From assembly GCA_946403965.1 (NCBI GenBank), contig CAMJBT010000001.1:62001-126000 (forward strand): 64,000 nucleotides of DNA, in the 5' to 3' direction. The DNA is from an uncultured Pseudobutyrivibrio sp. (lineage in GTDB: Bacteria; Bacillota; Clostridia; Lachnospirales; Lachnospiraceae). Below, piece by piece: positions 34,683 through 43,171 of this stretch. Below the pieces are notes generated by a model. The model saw only the letters and a list, made by a program, of their open reading frames with translations, searched no databases and was not told the origin of the DNA. The translations under genes and the position numbers were made by a program. Within the stretch, counting starts at the first letter, position 1. Each line of letters begins with the position of its first letter.

Positions 34683-35558
34683 ATGGCAGAAAAAATTGGA
34701 AAGCATATAGCTATATATGGAAAAGGCGGAATTGGAAAATCAACAACAACATCAAATATTAGTGCAGCCCTGGCTGAGGCTGGATACAGAGTAATTCAGA
34801 TTGGATGTGATCCAAAGAGTGATTCTACTAATACACTTCGTGGAAATAACTACCTTCCAACAGTTCTTGACAGTCTACGAGAAGGTAACAAGATTCATTT
34901 AGATGATATTTCAGTAAAGGGATTTGGTGGAGTGCTTTGTATTGAATCTGGTGGTCCTGTTCCAGGTGTAGGCTGTGCAGGCCGTGGAATTAATGCAGCT
35001 GTAAATCTTCTTCAGGAACTTAATCTTTTCGAAGAGTTTAAGCCAGATTACGTATTATACGATGTCCTTGGTGATGTAGTTTGTGGTGGTTTTGCTGTTC
35101 CAATCAGAGATGGAATTACAGATCGAGCATACGTTGTTTCTTCTTCAGATTTCATGGCATTATATGCAGCCAACAATCTTTTTAAAGCGATCAATAAATA
35201 TGCTCCTACAGGTGGTGCAAAGCTTGGCGGAGTTATTGCAAACAGCATGAAGCCAGGTTACCACAGAGAGATCGTTGAAGATTTTGTGGCAAAGACAGGA
35301 ACAAGCATTGCTGGCTATGTAAATCGTTCAATTGATGTGCAGCAGTCAGAGCTTTATGGAAAAACAGTTATTGAGGCAAAGCCAAACAGTGCCCAGGCAG
35401 ATATTTATAGAAATCTTGCAAAGTACATTGCTGAAAATGAAAATCTGGTAGTTCCTAATCCACTTGGCTCGGCAGAACTTAGGGATTGGGCAAGAAATTG
35501 GGGAGATCGTATATACGATATTGAAAGTGGTGTAGTAGGAGTTGCAGAGGCAATCTAG
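34683..35558 (+). CDS. NifH-like nitrogenase iron protein homologue
   Basis: A 291-residue homodimeric ATPase-reductase. The P-loop YGKGGIGKSTTTSN is followed by GCDPKSDST (switch), GVGCAGRG (Cys98) and GDVVCGGFAVPIRDG (Cys134), the two ligands of the intersubunit [4Fe-4S] cluster. DFMALYAANNLFKAI is also NifH-like. It would deliver low-potential electrons to the DK pair next door. True nitrogenase is unlikely because its partner genes lack cofactor ligands and no nifE, nifN or nifB-like gene is seen. Closest functional analogies are MarH, CfbC, BchL and BchX. Confidence 0.93.
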   Translation: MAEKIGKHIAIYGKGGIGKSTTTSNISAALAEAGYRVIQIGCDPKSDSTNTLRGNNYLPTVLDSLREGNKIHLDDISVKGFGGVLCIESGGPVPGVGCAGRGINAAVNLLQELNLFEEFKPDYVLYDVLGDVVCGGFAVPIRDGITDRAYVVSSSDFMALYAANNLFKAINKYAPTGGAKLGGVIANSMKPGYHREIVEDFVAKTGTSIAGYVNRSIDVQQSELYGKTVIEAKPNSAQADIYRNLAKYIAENENLVVPNPLGSAELRDWARNWGDRIYDIESGVVGVAEAI

Positions 35559-35584
35559 TACTACAGGAAAGGAGAACAGGTAAG

Positions 35585-36979
35585 ATGAGTTTTTTAGATG
35601 AAAGAAAAGCTTTAACAAGAGAAAAACGTCTCAGTTCCCTTAGCCATTTTCATGGAACGCTTGAAGGTCTTATTGATGAAACTTCTGGAGAAGAAATTAA
35701 ACAAAGAGTCAGGACTTTTTCTCAGATTCACATCGATGAGACTATAAATGCTTTTGAGGTGTTATCTAAGATTGAGGATGCTGCCATTATAGTCAATGGT
35801 TCTGTGGGGTGTGGAAATATTGGACTTATAAATGCCGGTGAGAATTTTAACTGGTACAGTACAAACCTTGTAGAAAGAGACACTATTTTAGGTGGTGACG
35901 ATAAGCTGAGAGAAGCTGTTCTTCGAGCAAATGAAGAGCAGCATCCAAAGGCTATCTTTATCATCGGTACACCGGTAGTTGCTATCAATAATGACGATAT
36001 CAATTCAGTGATTTTAGAGCTTGAGGATGAGGTTGGTGTTCCAATCATTAGCATCTATACAGATGGATTTAAGACAAAAACACCTGTAACAGGATACGAT
36101 ATAGTGACTCATAGTCTTTTGAAATATGTGGTAGATAAATTTGTAGAGGAAAAAGAAGATTTTATCAATATTATTTCTTTTTCCGAAAGCATAGAGGACA
36201 TTGAGGCTGTCACGGAAAACTTTGAGGCTTTAAATATCAACTATCAGGTTATTCCAAGATTTTCTTCCATAGAAGATATAAAGGCTGCCTCAAGGGCGAG
36301 AGCCACAGTAGTATTAAATCCAGAGGAAGGTGAGTATTTAGCAAAGGAACTTGAAGAGGTATTTAATGTTCCATACATTGCCAGCGAGGCTCCAATCGGA
36401 TTTAGAGGTACTAAAAAATTCCTGCTTAAATTGGCAACCTTTTTAAATATTGAAGATAAGGCAATTAAATATGTTGATGAAATAGAAGAGGAACTTACAA
36501 AGAGCCTTACAAAGGATTTGTTAGCTGATAAAAAGGTATTTGTAGATGCTTCATTTAGTAGAATACCTGCATATGCCAGATTCCTTCAGTATCTTGGAGG
36601 AACAATTGTAGGCATAGGTTCACCATTTATTGATTTAGAGAACAGAAAGCAGATTGGTAAACTTGATTTTCTTTCTAAGGGAACCACAGTTGTAATTGGA
36701 AACGGACAGTATTTTGAAAAAGCAAATGCTATTTCAAAGGGCGAGACAGATCTTTATATCACTGAGTTTAAAGGCGGTTCATTTGCTATTGATGAAGGTG
36801 CAGCTGTAGTATCAACAAATAAAATAGAAACCTATGGTTTCAAAGGAGTTTTGGTTTTATATGATGCCATTGTAAAAGCTCTAAGATTTGTTGAAAAGGC
36901 AGATGTTGAAGAAAGTATTTATAAGGCCAGCTGGAAACGGAGAAGTGGAAACTGGTATGTAAAGCAGGAGGTAAGTTAA
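35585..36979 (+). CDS. Nitrogenase-like component 1, D-type subunit
   Basis: 464 residues of the oxidoreductase/nitrogenase component 1 superfamily. Only one cysteine is visible, Cys76 in NGSVGCGNIG, in the position of a P-cluster ligand. The cofactor ligands of NifD (a Cys and a His in its C-terminal half) have no evident counterpart. IIGTPVVAINNDDINSVILE and FVDASFSRIPAYARFLQYLGG are typical of the three Rossmann-like domains. It lies 26 bp after the NifH-like gene and abuts the K subunit. It cannot be assigned to NifD, BchN/Y, CfbD or MarD by eye; a divergent nitrogenase-like family is the safest call. Confidence 0.85.
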   Translation: MSFLDERKALTREKRLSSLSHFHGTLEGLIDETSGEEIKQRVRTFSQIHIDETINAFEVLSKIEDAAIIVNGSVGCGNIGLINAGENFNWYSTNLVERDTILGGDDKLREAVLRANEEQHPKAIFIIGTPVVAINNDDINSVILELEDEVGVPIISIYTDGFKTKTPVTGYDIVTHSLLKYVVDKFVEEKEDFINIISFSESIEDIEAVTENFEALNINYQVIPRFSSIEDIKAASRARATVVLNPEEGEYLAKELEEVFNVPYIASEAPIGFRGTKKFLLKLATFLNIEDKAIKYVDEIEEELTKSLTKDLLADKKVFVDASFSRIPAYARFLQYLGGTIVGIGSPFIDLENRKQIGKLDFLSKGTTVVIGNGQYFEKANAISKGETDLYITEFKGGSFAIDEGAAVVSTNKIETYGFKGVLVLYDAIVKALRFVEKADVEESIYKASWKRRSGNWYVKQEVS

Positions 36980-38422
36980 ATGTCAAATGTAATAAGAAAT
37001 CCTCGAAATGGATGTGCACTCCACGGAGCTTTACAGACAGTTCAGGAGATAAATGGAGTGGTTCCAGTTGTGCATGCAAATGCAGGCTGTGGTGTGATTA
37101 ATTATCTTGCGAATGGTGGCGCATCATCAGGAACAGCTAAATATTCAGGATTTTCTGTTCCAGGAACTGCAGCACAGGAACGACATGTAATTTTTGGTGG
37201 TGCATCAAGACTTAGAGAGCAGATAAAAAATACTATAAAGGTTGTTAATGGTGATTTATATGTAATCTTAAACAGCTGTGAATCTGCAATGGTAGGTGAT
37301 GACGTAGATGCCATGACCAAAGAGATTGTGGAACAGGGGGAGCCAGTTGTAGATACATTGATAGCTGGATTTAATGGTGGTACTCATTACGGGTATGAGC
37401 ATGTTTTGACAGACATACTTAAGTCAATTGATAATGTAAAAAAATCTGAATATCAAAAGAATTCAAAGCTTGTAAATATCTTTGGAATTATTCCAGGTAA
37501 GGATCCTTACTGGCAGGGAAATCTTGATGAGATTTCAAGAATTCTTGAAGGTGTTGGACTGCAAGCAAATGTAATCTTTGGTGCCACAGGAAGCTATGAA
37601 GATTTGTCAAATGCTAAAAATGCAGCTTTATCCATTGTATTTTCAAGATGGGGCGAGCAGCCAGCAAAGCTTTTAGAGGAAAAATTTGGAATTCCAAGAG
37701 TAATCAGACCATCTCTTCCGATAGGAGTTGAAGGAATAAAGGAATTGGTAGCATCTATAAAGGATGTAATTCAGTTAGATGAGGACAAGCTTTTATCATT
37801 CATCCAAAAGGAAGAAATCTATGAAAAAAATCTCTTAAGAAGAGTGAGAGATGAGATTATTGAAAATGGTCTTTCAAAGAAAGCGGTCATTGTAGGAGAT
37901 GAGGAACAGGTAATTAGAATAGGTGGATTTTTAACAGAGAAGCTAGGTGTTGAGATTACTGCTGCTGTTCTTACAGATGCTCTAAAAAAGGATGAGGAGC
38001 ATGAAACCCAAAATGACGAGCTGTTAAAGCATATCAGTAATAATGTATATAAATCTGTTGATCAAAAAGATATCAATGATATTATTCGAGGAAGCAAGCC
38101 AGAAGTGATTTTTGCCAGTGCCCTTGAAACCAGGGTGGCGTCAAAATTAGATAAGCCTTTGGTTGAGATATCATATCCTATTGTAGATAAGCTTATCATT
38201 GGTAAGACCACTGTGGGCGTTAAAGGACTTGTAACTATTATTGAAGATTACTTCACAGTAAATAGAGAGTTCGAAAATGCTAAGAGAGATAGACTGGTAA
38301 AAGAATTAAAAAACGAAACAGGTAATAATCAGTGGTATGAAAAAGAAGATAGCTATAGCAGGGTGAGAAGCAACAAAGGATTATACATTAGAAAGCAAGA
38401 GTTTAGTGTTAGCAACGGTTAA
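36980..38422 (+). CDS. Nitrogenase-like component 1, K-type subunit
   Basis: 480 residues. Cys12 (NPRNGCALHGAL), Cys37 (NAGCGVINYL) and Cys100 (LNSCESAMVGDDV) match the three K-side cluster ligands, and no other Cys is present. The N-terminus lacks the about 50-residue extension of NifK. ESAMVGDDVDAM and GFNGGTHYGYEHVL are superfamily hallmarks. With the single Cys of the D subunit, the pair supplies four cysteines, compatible with one [4Fe-4S]-type cluster per half. It starts on the base after the D stop, so expression is coupled. Substrate inferred to be a sulfur compound from context. Confidence 0.87.
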   Translation: MSNVIRNPRNGCALHGALQTVQEINGVVPVVHANAGCGVINYLANGGASSGTAKYSGFSVPGTAAQERHVIFGGASRLREQIKNTIKVVNGDLYVILNSCESAMVGDDVDAMTKEIVEQGEPVVDTLIAGFNGGTHYGYEHVLTDILKSIDNVKKSEYQKNSKLVNIFGIIPGKDPYWQGNLDEISRILEGVGLQANVIFGATGSYEDLSNAKNAALSIVFSRWGEQPAKLLEEKFGIPRVIRPSLPIGVEGIKELVASIKDVIQLDEDKLLSFIQKEEIYEKNLLRRVRDEIIENGLSKKAVIVGDEEQVIRIGGFLTEKLGVEITAAVLTDALKKDEEHETQNDELLKHISNNVYKSVDQKDINDIIRGSKPEVIFASALETRVASKLDKPLVEISYPIVDKLIIGKTTVGVKGLVTIIEDYFTVNREFENAKRDRLVKELKNETGNNQWYEKEDSYSRVRSNKGLYIRKQEFSVSNG

Positions 38423-38458
38423 CGAACAGACGTAGTATGATTTGAAAAAGGGATGAAA

Positions 38459-39157
38459 ATGAAAAATGTATTAGTTGTCAGCGCATTGCCACAGGAGACA
38501 GATTACATCGATGAATATTTAAAAGATAAGTCCCAGTGGCAAAAGCAAAATGAAGGGGAATTTATAAATGTTGATAAAGATATTCACCTGCATGTAAGAG
38601 TATTGGGCGTTGGAAAAGTAAATGCAGCTTTTCAGACCGCTGATGCAATTAATGATGTTCAACCTGAATTGATTGTAAATGTTGGTGTGGCAGGTGGTCT
38701 GGCAGATGATTTGGATAGGGGTGCTGTTGCAATTGGAACAGATTATGTCCAGGTTGATATGAAGACTCTATTACCTGAAAATAGCCCGGTTATAGAATCA
38801 ACACCTGATTATATCTTAGAGGGTATTTTAGAGGTGGCTAAAGCAAACAATATAACTTACAGAGCTGGACGAATAGCAACAGGTGATTTCGTTTTATATG
38901 AAAGACGAAAAAGGAGAGCTATCAAAAAAGAGTTTAATCCTATAGCATTTGATATGGAGACAGCAGCTGTAGCTCAGGTTGCAACTGCTAAAAAAATTGA
39001 TTTTGTTGGTATCAGAAGTTTTTCTGATATGGCAAATAAGAAAACTATAGGGTTACTAAGCAAAAAGGAAAACGTAAAGGCGTCAGAAAAGAGTTTGAGA
39101 GAGACAATACTAAGGACGCCAGCAAAATTGATAATTGATTATTTGGAAAATGACTGA
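38459..39157 (+). CDS. mtnN: 5'-methylthioadenosine/S-adenosylhomocysteine nucleosidase
   Basis: About 232 residues of the PNP/UDP phosphorylase superfamily. LVVSALPQETDYI, VGVAGGLADDLDRGAVAIG and AFDMETAAVAQVA, with its catalytic acidic residues, match the MTA/SAH nucleosidase fold. I prefer the ATG at 38459, 8 bases from AAAGGG, over 38453. It would release adenine from MTA, SAH or 5'-deoxyadenosine, the by-product of radical SAM enzymes. It follows the K subunit by about 36 bp and ends at copy 2 of the leader hairpin. Confidence 0.88.
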   Translation: MKNVLVVSALPQETDYIDEYLKDKSQWQKQNEGEFINVDKDIHLHVRVLGVGKVNAAFQTADAINDVQPELIVNVGVAGGLADDLDRGAVAIGTDYVQVDMKTLLPENSPVIESTPDYILEGILEVAKANNITYRAGRIATGDFVLYERRKRRAIKKEFNPIAFDMETAAVAQVATAKKIDFVGIRSFSDMANKKTIGLLSKKENVKASEKSLRETILRTPAKLIIDYLEND

Positions 39158-39198
39158 CTAGAAAACTAGAGGCATATAAATGGCCCCTAGTTTTTTTT
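39152..39198 (+). promoter_or_regulatory. Shared sulfur-regulon leader hairpin, copy 2 (before the ABC importer)
   Basis: GACTGACTAGAAAACTAGAGG, a short loop, GGCCCCTAGTTTTTTTT. AAACTAG pairs with CTAGTTT, and a T8 run follows, so this copy is the clearest intrinsic terminator of the set. It begins within the last codons of mtnN. Confidence 0.7.
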
Positions 39199-39306
39199 AT
39201 AGGGAAAAGTATATGAAAAATTATTTGAAATTGTCCTGTGGAGGGATAAGCCGGTGTCGCAAATAATTACGGGTTTATATTTTCTAAAAAACAGGAGGAT
39301 TAATTT

Positions 39307-40311
39307 ATGAAGAAGAGAATAATGACTATGTTGGCAGCAGTTTTAGCACTTTCAATGGTGGGATGCGGAGGAACTGCGAATAAAAATGGGGAAGATGTTA
39401 TTGAGTCCGGTGCGAAAATCGAAGGTGATGCGGGAGACAATGTTGTACGTTTAGGTACACAGCCGGGTGATATTTTAAATAATGTGGCAAAAGCTAAGGG
39501 TTTTTATGATGAAGAGGACTTAAAGGTGGAAGCACAGGTATTCAGTTATGGTCCACCAATTATCGAGGCTCTTACATCGGAGGATTTGGATGTAGGTTTT
39601 ATGGGGGATCAACCTGCATTTTCGGGTATTTCAAACGGGCTTGATATTCAAATTATTTCTACTACATCTGCCTCAAATAAACGTCATGGTTTAATTGCAA
39701 GAGATGATTCAGGAATTAAAACACTTTCGGATTTAAAAGGCAAGAAGGTTTCTGTTCCAATTGGATCAAATGCTCAGCCATTACTTTATATCTATTTGGA
39801 TTCAGTAGGTCTTACAGATAGTGATGTAGAGGTAATTAACTTAGGTGTTGTAGATGCTGAGACAAGTATTATAGCAGGGGATATTGATGCGGCGGTTGTT
39901 TATGAGCCTCATTTTAGAAGTGTAGCTACAAAAGAAAATGGTGTTCATATTGTTACAGATGCAGAGGGCTACAAAGACTACGTAAGTATTAGTGTTGCAA
40001 GAACTGCGTATGGCAAAGAGCATACTGAGGAGTTGGCGAAGCTTTTAAGAGCATGGGATAAGGCCGCTAAATGGGCAGAAGAGAACCCGGAAGAAGCTGC
40101 TGATATTGTCTATGAGGCAGATGGTACAGATAAGCAGACTACAATAACCAATCTTGAATTAGCTGATCAGAGAGTTAACTTTACAGAATCAGATGTTAAG
40201 GCTTTAGTAGATGGCGAAGCACAATCAGCTCAGTATGGACTCATTGAAAATGACTTTGATGTTAACGATTATATTAATTTTGAATTTCTAGAGAAGGCAG
40301 GTTTACGTTAG
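39307..40311 (+). CDS. SsuA/TauA-like ABC substrate-binding lipoprotein
   Basis: 334 residues with a signal peptide and lipobox (LSMVGCGG), so an exported lipoprotein. The NMT1/SsuA-type fold is recognised in VRLGTQPGDILNNVAKAKGFYDEEDL, VGFMGDQPAFSGISNG and KGKKVSVPIGSNAQPLLYIYL. This family binds alkanesulfonates, taurine, nitrate or thiamin precursors. With its permease and ATPase and in this sulfur context, an organosulfur ligand is inferred. The ATG follows CAGGAGGATTAATTT. Confidence 0.88.
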   Translation: MKKRIMTMLAAVLALSMVGCGGTANKNGEDVIESGAKIEGDAGDNVVRLGTQPGDILNNVAKAKGFYDEEDLKVEAQVFSYGPPIIEALTSEDLDVGFMGDQPAFSGISNGLDIQIISTTSASNKRHGLIARDDSGIKTLSDLKGKKVSVPIGSNAQPLLYIYLDSVGLTDSDVEVINLGVVDAETSIIAGDIDAAVVYEPHFRSVATKENGVHIVTDAEGYKDYVSISVARTAYGKEHTEELAKLLRAWDKAAKWAEENPEEAADIVYEADGTDKQTTITNLELADQRVNFTESDVKALVDGEAQSAQYGLIENDFDVNDYINFEFLEKAGLR

Positions 40312-40319
40312 GAGAGAGT

Positions 40320-41102
40320 ATGAAGGAAGATTCTAAATTTAAGGAATATAGTGGTTCTTTTCTACTAGCAATATGGATACCTGCAATACTCGTAGTTTTA
40401 TGGGCAATAGGCACTAATTCTGGGGCTTTAAATAATTCAATATTTCCCACACCTCAAAGGTTATTTTCAAGCTGGAAGGAAATGATTTTGAGTGGAAAGT
40501 ATTTAAACCATGTGCTATCCAGCTTTGGAAGAGTATTTAAAGGATTTTTTATTGGTAGTCTGTTGGGGATTACAACTGGAACAATCATAGGACTATTTGC
40601 CGGAGCAAAAAAGTCTACAGTGGCACTAATTGGAATGTTAAGGCCAATACCTGCAATTGCATTGATTCCTTTATTCATTCTTTCATTGGGAATTGGTGAG
40701 ACATCAAAGGTAGCCGTTATAACACTTGGAAGTTTTTGGCCAATATTGATAAATACCATTGCAGGACTTTCCACTACAGATCCAAAGCTGTTAGAAGTAG
40801 GAACCATTTTTGATAAGTCAAAAAGAGAAGTGTTGTTCAGGATTATTTTCCCATCTGCAGCGCCATACATTTTTACAGGACTTCGTTTAGGCGTATCAAG
40901 CTCCTGGACATGTGTGGTTGCAGCTGAGATGATTGCCGCCTCATCAGGTATAGGCTATCTGATTTCATATGGCCGCGAGATGGCTCAACCGGCTACATTG
41001 TTTATTGGTGTTTTTTCAATGGGTATCTTTGGATTGATAATTGAACTTTTGGTAATCAATTTGCAGAAGAAAGCAATTTATTGGGTGCCAAATGCTAAAT
41101 GA
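40320..41102 (+). CDS. SsuC/TauC-like ABC permease
   Basis: 260 residues with about six membrane helices. FGRVFKGFFIGSLLGITTGTIIG and the cytoplasmic EAA-like loop EVLFRIIFPSAAPYIFTGLRLGVSSSWTCVVAAEM are characteristic of nitrate/sulfonate/taurine permeases. It lies 8 bp after the binding protein and 12 bp before the ATPase. One of two such permeases in the window (see 52750). Confidence 0.9.
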   Translation: MKEDSKFKEYSGSFLLAIWIPAILVVLWAIGTNSGALNNSIFPTPQRLFSSWKEMILSGKYLNHVLSSFGRVFKGFFIGSLLGITTGTIIGLFAGAKKSTVALIGMLRPIPAIALIPLFILSLGIGETSKVAVITLGSFWPILINTIAGLSTTDPKLLEVGTIFDKSKREVLFRIIFPSAAPYIFTGLRLGVSSSWTCVVAAEMIAASSGIGYLISYGREMAQPATLFIGVFSMGIFGLIIELLVINLQKKAIYWVPNAK

Positions 41103-41114
41103 TAGGAGGACATT

Positions 41115-41885
41115 ATGGGTATAGAAATAAAGAATGTAAAAAAAGTGTTTCCTATAAAAAATTCAAATATTGAAGTACTTAAGGACGTGGATTTATCTAT
41201 TGCTGATGGCGAAATTATTAGTATTGTAGGTGGCAGTGGATGTGGCAAAAGCACACTGCTAAGAATAATTTCAGGACTTGATTTTGCCACAAAGGGAGAA
41301 GTTGTAATTGATGGTAAAACTGTTGATGGTTCAACAAAGAAAGATATAGGAGTTGTCTTTCAGGAACCTAGGCTGTTTCCATGGAGCACGGTTGAGAAAA
41401 ATATTGAATTTGGCATTACAGATAAATTAACAAAGGAAGAGAAAAAGAAAAAGGTAAAGTATTACATTGACCTTGTTGGATTGACAGGTTTTGAGAAAGC
41501 CTTACCCCATCAGCTATCGGGTGGTATGCAGCAGCGTGTAAACATAGCTCGCTCCCTTATAAACGAGCCAAAGGCCCTACTTTTGGATGAACCTTTTGGC
41601 GCACTTGATGCATTTACAAAAATAAATCTCCAGAATGAGGTTCTGAAAATCTGGGAGAAACAGAAAACAACATTAATCATAGTAACCCATGATATAGACG
41701 AGGCGATTTATATGGGAAATCGAGTGGTTGTCATGTCAAGTAAACCTGGTGTAGTAAAGAAGGTGATTCCTGTTGAACTGCCTCGCAAGAGAAATAGAAC
41801 AGGTACGGACTTCGCTTATATACGAAGAAAAGTTTATTCAGAGTTTTTTGAAGAAACAGAGGAATTAGCAGAGTATGTAATTTAG
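41115..41885 (+). CDS. SsuB/TauB-like ABC ATP-binding protein
   Basis: 256 residues. Walker [14 protein letters not shown]-loop [11 protein letters not shown], signature [15 protein letters not shown], Walker [15 protein letters not shown] and [19 protein letters not shown] are intact. [14 protein letters not shown] and EPFGALD are typical of the nitrate/sulfonate/taurine ATPase clade. It completes the first importer; the radical SAM gene begins 14 bp later. Confidence 0.93.
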   Translation: MGIEIKNVKKVFPIKNSNIEVLKDVDLSIADGEIISIVGGSGCGKSTLLRIISGLDFATKGEVVIDGKTVDGSTKKDIGVVFQEPRLFPWSTVEKNIEFGITDKLTKEEKKKKVKYYIDLVGLTGFEKALPHQLSGGMQQRVNIARSLINEPKALLLDEPFGALDAFTKINLQNEVLKIWEKQKTTLIIVTHDIDEAIYMGNRVVVMSSKPGVVKKVIPVELPRKRNRTGTDFAYIRRKVYSEFFEETEELAEYVI

Positions 41886-41899
41886 AAAAGGAGAACAAA

Positions 41900-43159
41900 A
41901 TGGCAGAAAGAAATGTTGAAATAGACAAAGATCTACTGGAAGAAATTCAGTTGAAAAATGAGCTACAGGTTTATGGTATTAATTTTCCACCAGATATTTT
42001 CAAAAATCTGGAGCTGGGTACCAAGTATAAGGAACAGGTCAATGTATTATTTTCTTCTGATAGACATGCCCATGTTGCATACAATTTCCCAGTCTGCTTT
42101 ATAACACCTAAAGGGGGCTATCAGATACGGGTTGTATGGGACAAAAGCAGTCCATATACACTTAAATATGAGGACGGAAGATTTTTTGTTGAGTATCAGG
42201 GCAACATTGTTTTAGATAATGTAAGCTTTGCAAAAAGAGCAAAATACTATGATAAGAAAACATCCGATGGAACACTTATGAAAACTGTAGCGGTAGATTA
42301 CGGTTATGGTCACATGTTTGTCTCATACAGTAATGAATGCTTTTTAAAGGATAAGGGATTGGATTGCTTATTCTGCAATATTAATGCTACCAAGTCACTC
42401 TATGGTGAGCGCGATCAGGTATCATGGAAGACACCTAAACAGATTGGAGAGACTATTGCCGAGGGCTACAAGGAAGGCTTTAATAAGATGACTGTCAGTG
42501 GCGGATTTATTCCGGAACGTCGTGAAGTTGAATACTATATCGATGTTGCAGAAGCTATCCAAGAAGCCACAGGCTTACAGGACTTTAATGGAACAGCCTG
42601 CGTTGGAGCAACTACAGATTTTTCCGTATTCGAGAACTACAAGCAGGCAGGTTTTAAAACAATCGCCAGCAACATTGAAATATGGAACCCTAAAATGTTT
42701 GATGTTATTTGCCCAGGAAAGACCGAGTACTGCGGTGGAAGAGAAAACTGGATTAAAGCTCTCTTATATGAGGTCGATGTTTTTGGCAAATTCAATGTAC
42801 GCTCTACTATGGTTTCAGGTATCGAGCCAAAGCAGGATACATTAGAGGGGTTACAGTTTTTGGTTGAGCATGGAGTTGTGGCACTGCCTAGTCAGTGGAA
42901 TCCAAACTGCGGTTCAGCTTTAGAGGGACACAGAACACCAAATGCAGAGTGGCACTGGGATGTTTTCGAGAAGGCAGTTGCCCTTTATAGAAATAATGGT
43001 CTTACTTGGCAACAGTTTGCAGATGCAACAGCCGGTAGTGATTCTGTAGCTCACGATTTGTTCCGATTATACGAGGGCATTCCAACAAGTGAAATCGTAA
43101 CAGGAACAAACCGTATCATTACAGCTGAAGAGTTTATTCAGGAGGCTGTTGCTGTATAG
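41900..43159 (+). CDS. Radical SAM protein with CX8CX2C cluster motif (copy 1)
   Basis: 419 residues. An N-terminal domain of about 135 residues precedes NECFLKDKGLDCLFC, so the likely [4Fe-4S] ligands are Cys147, Cys156 and Cys159, spaced CX8CX2C rather than CX3CX2C. TVSGGFIPERREVEYYIDVAEAI is a GGxPE-like SAM-binding segment. STMVSGIEPK and ALPSQWNPNCGSALEGHR follow as in TIM-barrel radical SAM enzymes. A close paralogue lies at 50318, also next to an importer. The reaction is unknown; processing of the imported sulfur compound or cofactor assembly for the nitrogenase-like enzyme are both possible. Confidence 0.82.
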   Translation: MAERNVEIDKDLLEEIQLKNELQVYGINFPPDIFKNLELGTKYKEQVNVLFSSDRHAHVAYNFPVCFITPKGGYQIRVVWDKSSPYTLKYEDGRFFVEYQGNIVLDNVSFAKRAKYYDKKTSDGTLMKTVAVDYGYGHMFVSYSNECFLKDKGLDCLFCNINATKSLYGERDQVSWKTPKQIGETIAEGYKEGFNKMTVSGGFIPERREVEYYIDVAEAIQEATGLQDFNGTACVGATTDFSVFENYKQAGFKTIASNIEIWNPKMFDVICPGKTEYCGGRENWIKALLYEVDVFGKFNVRSTMVSGIEPKQDTLEGLQFLVEHGVVALPSQWNPNCGSALEGHRTPNAEWHWDVFEKAVALYRNNGLTWQQFADATAGSDSVAHDLFRLYEGIPTSEIVTGTNRIITAEEFIQEAVAV

Positions 43160-43171
43160 TGAGGACTTAAT

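Noticed and set aside
34683..38422. A true nitrogen-fixing nifHDK operon
   Set aside because: The D subunit has a single cysteine and no evident FeMo-co ligands, nifE, nifN and nifB are not visible, and the neighbours concern sulfur and SAM.
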